38,255 nt of DNA, from assembly GCF_001039355.2 (NCBI RefSeq), contig NW_019773581.1:538710-576964 (forward strand). Reading direction: 5' to 3'. Positions 30,916 to 38,255 of the stretch are shown in pieces; within the stretch, counting starts at the first letter, position 1; every line of letters starts with the position of its first letter. A program made the translations under genes and the position numbers. The notes below the pieces were generated by a model, which saw nothing but the letters and a program-made list of their open reading frames with translations, made no database searches and had not been told where the DNA came from. This stretch comes from Lingula anatina (taxonomy: Eukaryota > Brachiopoda > Lingulata > Lingulida > Lingulidae).

Positions 30916-32541
30916 ATGGTGGATTCATGGACAGGAGAACCAAAGAGCATTGAGCTATGGCCTCCCATATCACAATCTATGACATTTCAGAATTTTTAAA
31001 AGAACATGATGTTGCAATATCAAATGCCTGTTTAAGAACACATCTGTTGAGGGACTATAAAGAGCAGAAAGCTTATTCATATTTTGCCTCCAACTGGGCG
31101 TTTGAAGTGAAACATTTTAATGTCCCAAATTCTTCTATTATACTACCAATAAGAGCAAATGTCACTCCCTCTCAAAGGCTAAATGACCCACCACACCAGG
31201 CCTGGATTGCTAGCAGTAAGGATGGCAAAATATTGAGGGCCTATTGCACATGCTTTGCTGGACTTGGACAGGCATGTAATCATGTGGCTGCCATTTTGTT
31301 TTAAGTGGAGTATGGATGGAGATCTGGGCTATGCCAGCCAGCTAGCACATCCAAAGAATATGTTTGGCGAGCACCAAAGCAGTCGAAGGCCATCCTGACC
31401 CCAAAGCGGATTCAAGATATGGCTTGGAAGTCTCCCTCTATGGCAAATTCTCTACTTCATATCATCAGTCAAATAAGCAATGGAAATTATTTGATCTATG
31501 TATATACAGTACCAGAACTGCTATAATAATATTATATTTTAAATATTATAGAATGTTTTTAGTTTATTATATACAACGAACTATATAGTACAATCTGTGA
31601 AGCTGACGTTATATGTTGTCAATAGAAACTAAAAATATTATTTTATTATGCTTTTGAATTCAGACAGCTCCAAGGTAATAAACCCAGAGCATCGGGCAAA
31701 GTACCAACCAGAGGTAGATCTGAGCAAGGGCCAGAGTCTCGAGGAATTCATAGATGTCCTTAAGATCATCCAAGATGATGCTGTTTTCCTTAAAGAGAGG
31801 GAGGAAGGCCACTTTTTGCCTGAAACTAATCAAAGTCTACCCCCACCATGCCAAAAAGTACAGCACAGAGGAAGACTTCATTGAAAATCTCCCCAGTTAC
31901 GTCAAGGATGAAATAAAAGGAAACACACCTATTTTTTAATTAATAGACATAATTATGCAGTTTTTAGCATAGGTTAATATTTGTTATGCAACTTCTATTT
32001 TCATATCAAATGCTTGCTAACATGTGAGTGTTATTTTATTTTCAGATAAAGAAAAGGCAACAAGGGGTCAAGCAAGAAATTCAGTCTGGTTTGAGCAGAG
32101 GGAAGGCTCCTTGACAGCTTCATGTTTTGATGATATTCACACAAAAATGGAGTCATCCAAAAAGACAGAGGTCGACTTTAACCCCCTCATAAGTAGATTA
32201 ATTACTTTATATCAGCCCCCCCCTTCTGATTTACCTGCATTAAAGTATGGACGTTACATGGAACCTGTTGCTGCCACAGAATTTGAGAAGATGATGCATA
32301 GTGAAGGGCACAGGGACTTGAAGGTTACAAAATGTGGTTTCTTTACAAGTGCAAGTTTTAGTTTTTTAAGGGCCTCTCCTGACCGCATTATTGATGATGC
32401 TTGCTGTGGCAAGGGGACTGTAGAAATTAAATGCCCAATCTCTGCAGCACACACAGTCCCCAATTCAGATAGTTTAGACTATTTAGTTATATGTGGTGAT
32501 AGAGACATATTGAAAGAAAATCACAGGTACCTAACACAGAT
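30916..32541 (+). pseudogene. SWIM zinc finger / YqaJ nuclease-like gene, 5' part
   Basis: Coding pieces in order. (1) 30916-30960, MVDSWTGEPKSIELWPP, then a one-base frameshift. (2) To 31304, ending in a SWIM finger, CTC-x7-CNH (YCTCFAGLGQACNHVAAILF), followed by a TAA. (3) 31308-31460, VEYGWRSGLCQPAST.... (4) A piece from about 31660 after ATTCAG, with a frame switch near 31840. (5) 32046-32541 after TTATTTTCAG, a YqaJ-like recombinase nuclease domain with LTAS, ALKYGRYMEPVAATEF, a SPD..IDD region and VEIKCP. SWIM fingers bind DNA or protein; YqaJ domains are related to phage lambda exonuclease. The frame is cut at CAG AT by the DIRS element and resumes at 37319. With one stop and at least two frameshifts it is a pseudogene. 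The ATG at 30957 is not the real start, because homology begins upstream in another frame. Confidence 0.8.
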
Positions 32542-32582
32542 TCCACATCACCGTCTAGTGACGTACTAGGCTCCACATGAGA
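32542..32582 (+). repeat. Left inverted terminal repeat of the DIRS element
   Basis: TCCACATCACCGTCTAGTGA, then CGTA, three differing bases, and GGCTCCACATGAGA. It pairs with 37278-37318 over about 41 bp apart from those differences. Confidence 0.9.
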
Positions 32583-32942
32583 GATGCGCGTGCAGCTCAG
32601 CGTCATTCATTGCGCCGTTTCTCAGCGAAGTGAACGCGGATTTACAAGCTGCATGAAATTAATATTTCTGCAGTGTTTTGAGCTNCGCTCTAAGCATGTC
32701 TGCTTACATACTGTTAATACAGTGATATGTGGTTTAATACCCATTAATACAAGTTTATCGCAATAAATACACTAAATCGTGCTAGCTATTGTACTCGTGT
32801 CTTGGGAGTAGTGTTTACAGACTGTTCTGTGGCTACATCTGCGCACATTGTTACTGCGCTTCAATTAATATGTGCAAAAGTGTACTGCGCAGTAAAAGAA
32901 TATGGAGCGAGGTAAAAGTTTTATACAGTGACACCGATAAAA

Positions 32943-33979
32943 ATGGTGGATAAAAATTCCGAATGTAACAATCAGCCCGAAAAAACTAGTAAAGTTAGCG
33001 CTAGAGAGTCTAGACCAAAACAAAAGACTGACAAGGAAATAAAAACACATGCAAAACGGGTTTGTCAGTTCGTCTAGGGAGACTTCAAAAGAGACGAAAG
33101 TGCCGGCACCACATGCTTTGGCTAGCACATCAAATGACATCTCTGACACCTCTAATGAAGGGAATGTCGATATTTTGGGTCAGATTCTCCAAAAAATGGA
33201 GCTTATGCAAAAACAGATAAATGAGAACAGTAAGCGTCCTCTGGAAGTCGACGAAGACCATTTGCTGGCCCTCAGCGATGAGGAGTTGCTGGATATGGAT
33301 TTAGAAGTTAACAACCTATTGACTAATACTGAGATCCACAGTGAAACGGAAGGGAATATAATTCTTGAGAAGAGTTCCCAAGAATTAATAGACGAAGAAG
33401 CAACATCTCCTAGTATTATGCCAGAATTGGCTGATATTCTCAACAGGATAACGTCAAAAAGAAATTCGGATGAGAAAATTAAGGAATTCTACCTGCTACC
33501 AGAGGTAAGGATGTTAGATTACAGAAAGCGCAAACCAGGGTGGTCAGAGCGCTCACACCTCTGGCCCAACTTGCGAATATGTTTCTGGAGGCTAAAAACA
33601 AAAAGGAATCATTGGATATTCCAGCTGGTCTGTCTCTTGTATTAAATGCGTTTTCATTTGTTGCCAATGGCAGCATTGAGATGCCCTCAGGAGGAGGGAA
33701 CTAATAAAGCCAGACTTGCACAGGGAGTACAGAGACGTTTGTTCACCGGACACCCCCATTACCGATTGGTTATTTGGCGATGATTTTGCCGTGGTTGTGA
33801 AAGGTATCAATGAAACCAACAAGGTAGCAACAAAAGTTGGAAGCCGTAAAGATTACCATGGGCGTAATCACGCAGCATATAGGCCAAGAGGTTTTCAAAA
33901 GTACACACCTCCAAAAAAAAGCTACAGAAATTTCAGGAAATCAAGGCCAAATCACGCAGGCAAGACCAAGCTGGATTAG
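32943..33979 (+). pseudogene. DIRS gag-like frame, broken
   Basis: Starts at ATG 32943 (MVDKNSECNNQPEKTSKVSA) and meets TAG within about 45 codons. Continues in another frame from 33049, acidic and helix-rich (LLALSDEELLDMDLEVNNLL). Switches again near 33500 into VRLQKAQTRVVRALTPLAQL, then again near 33690 into IKPDLHREYRDVCSP and WLFGDD, ending with a basic Arg/Lys/Tyr tail (KYTPPKKSYRNFRKSR) at TAG 33979. The RALTPLA, KPDL..YR.LCS and WLFGDDL features are typical of DIRS gag proteins. At least three frame changes make it inactive. It would form the RNA-binding particle protein. The reverse transcriptase frame starts right at its end in another frame. Confidence 0.7.
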
Positions 33980-33981
33980 AG

Positions 33982-35845
33982 AGAAAAAATGAAGCACCTA
34001 AAGAGGTCAGTATCAATTGGTCATCATATATTGATGCTTTAAAAGATAAATTGGTCACTGAGATAGCAAATTTTACTGCAGCTAGTTTACAAAAGTGCAA
34101 GAAGTTTTGGCCAAATCTTACATCAGATAAGTATATACTGAATACTGTTTCATATGGTATCAATATTGAAATAGACAAATCAACAGAACAATCAAGAATT
34201 TCTCAGACCTAAGCTTTCAATAAAGTAGAATCTGATATAATTCATACTGAAATCCATCAACTTTTAGAGAAAAAAGTGATACAAAAGGTCAAACACTGTG
34301 CAGGTGAATTTATTTCCAATATTTTCTTAAGAGAAAAAAAAGACGGAAAGTTCAGATTGATTTTAAATCTGAGGAAACTTAATGCTTCTGTTGTATATCA
34401 TCATTTTAAGATGACTAGTTTGCAGTCAGCCATTAATCTTATGACACCTCAGTGTTTCATGTCAACCATTGATTGGAAAGATGCTTATTATTGTCTGGCA
34501 GTTTGTGATGAACACAAGAGACTGTTAAGATTTGAATTTGATGGGAACTTGTATGAATATCAGGTTTTACCAAATGGCTTGGCAAGTGGACCACGTGTTT
34601 TTACTAAAGTTACTAAACCAATTTTTTCCTATTTGAGAAAATTAGGTCACATGAATTGTCCATACATTGATGACAGTCTCTTAGTTGGGGAATCTTTGCA
34701 AGATTGCAGAGAGAATGTGATGCAAACAGTTAAAGTTTCTACTCAAGCAGGGTTTACTGTGCATCCAACTAAGTCTGTTTTAGAACCAACGCAAAAGTTG
34801 GATTTTTTAGGCTTTACATTGGATTCTGTAAAAATGAGAGTGTCTTTAAACAAGAGACAAGCAGATAAAATATTTTCTGCATGTACCAACCTCTAACAGC
34901 AGGACCGTATTACTATTCTGCAATTGGCAAAAGTAGTAGGATTATTGGTAGCATCTTTTCCTGGTGTAGAATATGGGCCTCTTTATCATAGGTCACTGGA
35001 TATGAGAAAAAAATCAAGCTTTGAAAGCTAGTAAAGGAGATTTTCAAGCAAAATTGCAGATTGCCAGTGATGATGCCTTGAAACTAGACTTGACTTGGTG
35101 GATAGAAAATATCCATTCAAGTTTTAAGTTGATTTCACATGGAAACCCTTCATTAGTTATTTATTCTGATGCATCAGAAAAAGGATGGGGGGGGGGGGAG
35201 CATGCAAGGGCATCACATCAGGAGGGAACTGGTCAGCAGTTGAAAGTGCTTTCACATTAATTATCTTGAACTATTAGCTGCATGGTTTGCTCTAAAATGC
35301 TTTGCACAAGATGAAACAAATATTCACATTAAAATGTGTATAGATAATATAACTGCTTTGTCATATATTGCTCGAATGGGAGGGAAAATACCCTCGCTAA
35401 ATAACTTGGCCAGAAAAATTTGGTTATGGTGCAAGGGAAAAAATATATGGTTATCAGTTGCATATATTGAATCAGAAAATAATGTAGAAGCTGATAAAAA
35501 AAGTAGACTTGATCATGATAATCTTGAATGGAAGTTGCACCCAACAGTATTTAAAGATATATAACTAAGCAGTTTTATCTACCAGAAACGGATCTGTTTG
35601 CTTCAAGGCTGAATAATCAACTACCTAAATATGTATCATGGAAACCTGATCTGTTTGCTATGACAACGGATGCCTTGTCTATTGACTGGTCACAGATGAA
35701 TGCTTATACATTTCCACCTTTTTCTTTAATAGGAAAGATGTTAAGCAAAATTGAGTTTGATCAAGTGGATAGTTACATAGTGGTAGTGCCATATTGGACA
35801 ACTCAAATATGGTTAATTTCATGCAGCTTGTAAATTGAGCCATAT
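33982..35845 (+). pseudogene. DIRS reverse transcriptase and RNase H, broken
   Basis: The frame opens at about 33982 (KFWPNLTSDKYIL) and has a TAA at 34210. It continues through the RT core: FISNIFLREKKDGKFRLILN, LPNGLASGPRVFTK, and the catalytic YIDD at 34663-34674, to TAA at 34894. Past that stop, LQLAKVVGLLVASFPGVEYG follows, then a frameshift at an A run near 35010, the RNase H start (VIYSDASEKGWG), another shift at the G run near 35187, INYLELLAAWFALKCFA and IDNITALSYIARMGG. After TAA at 35564 a different frame holds TDLFASRLNNQLPKYVSWKP and YTFPPFSLI. Together they copy RNA to DNA in DIRS replication. Homopolymer runs are where most frames break, so some shifts could be sequencing errors. 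Confidence 0.85.
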
Positions 35846-36919
35846 GTTAATATCTTGTCCTTTTTTACTTCCCAGGAATCAAGAATTGCTGTGGCACCCA
35901 CACAAAAACATGGCCAATCATCTTCCAAAGTTAAAGCTAATGGCTTGTGTATTGTCAGGAAAAGTTTCGAAGACAGGGCATTTTTGCCAACAGCTGTCAA
36001 ATTGGTCATGTCCTCATGGAGAGATACAACTGTCAAGCAATATGAATTTTACATTTCCAGATGGATTCAATATTGTAGTGAGAGGAACATTAATACCTTG
36101 TCACCAAATGTAACTGATGTTGTAATTTTTTTAGCCCATTGCTTTGATATGAGACTTGGATATTCTGCTCTAAATACAGCAAGATCAGCACTTTCAACTT
36201 TTATTATGGTGGATAAGTGTCCAGCAGGTGCTCATCCTCATGTGGTTAGACTGATGAGAGGAGTTTTTACTTCTAGACCTGCATTACCAAGGAACAATAT
36301 GATATGGGACACAAGTTTGCTTTTGAATTACCTCAAAAAACTTTCACCAGTGAAAAAACTTAATCTTTCACAACTGAGCAAGAAAGCAGTGACATTGACT
36401 ATTTTATTGACAGGTCAAAGAACCCAATCGTTGCATCTTATTGACATTTGGAACATCACAATTAATAAGTCTTAAGTCACATTTAGATATGGTGATTTAC
36501 TGAGGCAGTGAAGACCAGGTCACCACATTGGTGAAATAACAGTGACAGCATATGCACCAGATAGACAATTATGTTTATGTACTGTCTTAATGGAATACAT
36601 GGACAGAGTCAAACATTTAAGAGGAAATATCACAAGATTGTTTTTAACATCTGTAAAGCCATTTAAGGCAGCAGCCAAATCTACCATATCTAGATGGATT
36701 AAGCAAACTATGAATACGGCTGGTATAGACATGGAGATATTTACTCCACACAGCACACGCAGTGCAGCATCTTCACAAGCAAAACTTGCTAAAGTGCCAT
36801 TAGACACTATTTTGAAGACGGCAGGCTGGTCTAAAGATTGCACATTTGCTAAATATTACGATAAAGAAATTCAACAGGGCCAGTTTGCAGATGCAATTTT
36901 GTCTGGCACTGGTGTCTGA
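35846..36919 (+). pseudogene. DIRS tyrosine recombinase, broken
   Basis: The first frame to 36475 holds SWRDTTVKQYEFYISRWIQY, a core-binding region, and the first catalytic Arg in LTGQRTQSLHLI (codon 36419-36421). A stop follows, and the linking stretch 36476-36541 is out of frame. The second frame (to TGA at 36919) holds RLFLTSVKPFKAA, the H-x-x-R box as HSTR (36749-36760), GWS, with Trp where many members have His, and the likely nucleophile Tyr in FAKYYDK (36854-36859). This enzyme joins the circular DNA form into the genome. The residues needed are present but split over two frames. Confidence 0.85.
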
Positions 36920-36982
36920 CATGGACATTCATATTTGTAGGGAGCTGTTTTATGAGCTTTTTATTTGATTTACCTTTTTAAG

Positions 36983-37144
36983 CTGCAACTTGTGCAGTTA
37001 CAGTTGTTACCTGCAATTTGTGCAGATGGAGTTCTTTTGAGCATTTAAATATGCTGTTTATAACTGCAACTTGTGCAGTAAGAGTTGTTTCCTGCAAATT
37101 GTGCAGATGAATTTCTATTTTGCATTGAATATGCTGTTACAAGT
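36983..37144. repeat. 81-bp tandem repeat with four CTGCA/TGCAG palindromes
   Basis: Two 81-bp copies begin at 36983 and 37064. Each has two 15-bp imperfect palindromes, CTGCA-NNNNN-TGCAG, at 36983, 37011, 37064 and 37092 (spacings 28, 53, 28). They lie between the recombinase stop and the right terminal repeat. Function unknown. Confidence 0.85.
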
Positions 37145-37277
37145 TGTTTGATAAACAAGTTTATTGTTCTTTGCAGTAAATACATGTTGATTTAATTAAA
37201 CACATAGTGTTTGTGCCTTTAATTTGCTGGTTTCAAAAAACCTGGTAAGGTGTTGTGTCTGGACCACACTTTGAACG

Positions 37278-37318
37278 TCTCATGTGGAGCCCATTACGTC
37301 ACTAGACGGTGATGTGGA
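37278..37318 (-). repeat. Right inverted terminal repeat of the DIRS element
   Basis: TCTCATGTGGAGCC, then ATTACGTCACTAGACGGTGA, then TGTGGA: the reverse complement of 32542-32582 with about three differing bases. Confidence 0.9.
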
Positions 37319-37655
37319 ATTAGAGGGTTAAATAGACTTACCATAGGTGAGTTGATATCTAGGCGCATTTTGAAAAGCAGAATCGAATCCAACAATCATG
37401 ACAGGGTACTAGTTTCTACCAGTACAAAAGTAAAAGCAAAGAAGTCTGTGAAAACAAAAACCAGAAAAACCCCAGTGTACATATGTAGAATTTGCAAGAG
37501 TAAATGTATAGAAAATGCTGAAGCAAGAAGCATATAGCATATTGTGTTCAATGTGTGATAAGTGGTTTCACTGGACTTTTGTTGAAATTGACAAGGACTC
37601 TGAAGAAGCAAATGATGAGGATGTCCTGTAGCTTTGTACAATTTGTCCACAGATG
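37319..37655 (+). pseudogene. SWIM/YqaJ gene, 3' part with PHD-finger relic
   Basis: Picks up the host frame exactly behind the element: ATT AGA GGG ... RLTIGELISRRILK, a basic stretch (KVKAKKSVKTKTRKTPVY) and the first PHD pair CRICKSKC. TAG at 37535 stops it; a shift then leads to C..C-DKWFHWTFVEIDKDSEEAND, TAG, and LCTICPQMK. The spacing of C-x2-C, C-x2-C, H and a final C-x2-C is that of a PHD zinc finger, with the Cys expected two residues after His-Trp replaced by Phe. PHD fingers read histone tails. The SWIM, YqaJ and PHD order suggests a chromatin- or DNA-linked protein, but this copy is dead. Confidence 0.75.
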
Positions 37656-38255
37656 AAATAATTGCACTTTTATGCTTAAAACTTTTTCTCAAATTTTGTT
37701 GCAGTAATGAAAATACTATCATGTAAATGTCCTATTCAACATCAAATATATTGAACAAAAATGTGGAAAATGATATATACTTTACATAGAGCAGGTGCAT
37801 TATTAACAAGAGTATATACAATGCAACCTACTGTGAAAATAAAAAAGTAAATAAAAAGCTGCTATAAAATTAACCAGATATGCAGTTCATTAGTGTAATC
37901 AACATTAGATAAATAAGGATCATTATTATGACAAAATGCAATGAACACCTAGTATTTGGCACAGATTCAATTTGATTTTCCCAGTGTCAAAATGCATGTT
38001 TAGCAGAAATACTGCATTGAATTTTATGTAGAGTTGTAATAACATTCACTTTGGCACAAGTATCAAGAGCACAAATACTGATTATAATAAATATATGTCG
38101 AGCATGAACAGAACAAGTGAGGTTTCAAATACAATAAGGAATACATTAGTTGTATTTTGTAATGATTTTCATTTCAAATACTGAGCATTGTTAAATTGCA
38201 CTTAACAAAAATGTAAACAAATATTACAAATATTGAACATAATAAACATATATTG
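37656..38255. other. AT-rich flank, no gene seen
   Basis: No open frame with exon character and no clear repeat. Several AATAAA-like words occur by composition. Confidence 0.45.

Larger units (their letters stand above)
32542..37318 (+). mobile_element. DIRS-type retrotransposon, decayed
   Basis: About 4.8 kb between inverted terminal repeats. It contains, in order on the plus strand, a gag-like frame, a reverse transcriptase with YIDD, an RNase H-like part, a conserved DLFASRLN..YVSW region and a tyrosine recombinase. No LTRs, protease or DDE integrase are seen. DIRS elements are copied through RNA and integrate by a tyrosine recombinase instead of an integrase. Every frame carries stops or shifts, so this copy cannot act by itself. 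A single N lies at 32685. Empty-site logic: CAG AT | element | ATT AGA GGG closes to an open host codon run CAG ATT AGA GGG. Confidence 0.9.

Noticed and set aside
30957-31304. ATG at 30957 as the start of an intact SWIM-finger gene
   Set aside because: Coding similarity (WTGEPKSIELWPP) continues upstream in another frame, and the frame ends in TAA right after the finger while the expected sequence goes on. It is a fragment of a broken gene.
32542-37318. Endogenous LTR retrovirus or Gypsy element
   Set aside because: There are no direct LTRs, protease, DDE integrase or envelope. Ends are inverted repeats and the last enzyme is a tyrosine recombinase, so it is DIRS-type.

Overview
This is an AT-rich, repeat-dense eukaryotic nuclear window. 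There are spliced-type exons with T-rich tracts before AG and GT donors, AATAAA sites, tRNA-type Pol III boxes, satellite arrays, non-autonomous DNA transposons and a DIRS-type retroelement. I see no bacterial gene organisation. The mix (a SWIM/YqaJ/PHD gene, a DIRS element with tyrosine recombinase, hAT-like and CACTA-like MITEs, CAACGTTG-type repeats) suggests a metazoan, most likely an aquatic invertebrate. I cannot name the species.

Layout. 1-2110: five regular 352-bp tandem units plus a decayed sixth, each regular unit holding a minus-strand tRNA-like gene with A box, B box and a T4 terminator. 2195-2750: a 108-bp tandem array interrupted by a plus-strand tRNA-like fragment. 2749-5700: an exon cassette present three times in tandem (3353, 4480, 5122; the first one dead), set among foldback repeats and MITEs. 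5700-12350: several short tandem arrays (about 169, 175, 165 and 340 bp), hAT-like MITEs, one weak candidate first exon (to 11061) and a 25-bp relic of a fourth cassette exon. 12385-29864: a long satellite with roughly 350-bp higher-order units made of seven diverged monomers of about 49-55 bp. Two near-identical copies of an exon for an acidic, repeat-bearing protein (18593 and 24344), a 211-N gap, a CACTA-like MITE and a tandem hairpin MITE lie within it. 29865-30240: a CAACGTTG-type repeat. 30916-37655: a decayed SWIM/YqaJ/PHD gene split by a 4.8-kb DIRS element (32542-37318) with gag, RT-RNase H and tyrosine recombinase remnants and inverted terminal repeats. 37656-38255: AT-rich, nothing recognised.

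How it fits together. All recognisable exons lie on the plus strand. Monomers like the satellite occur directly upstream of the cassette exons, and the satellite begins right after the donor of the relic exon. The simplest reading is that the satellite grew from intron sequence of this gene and is still intronic. The retroelement and its host gene are both broken and inactive as written. Eight single Ns and one 211-N gap are probably contig joins; at least two carry the same sequence on both sides, so some apparent duplications are likely assembly artefacts.
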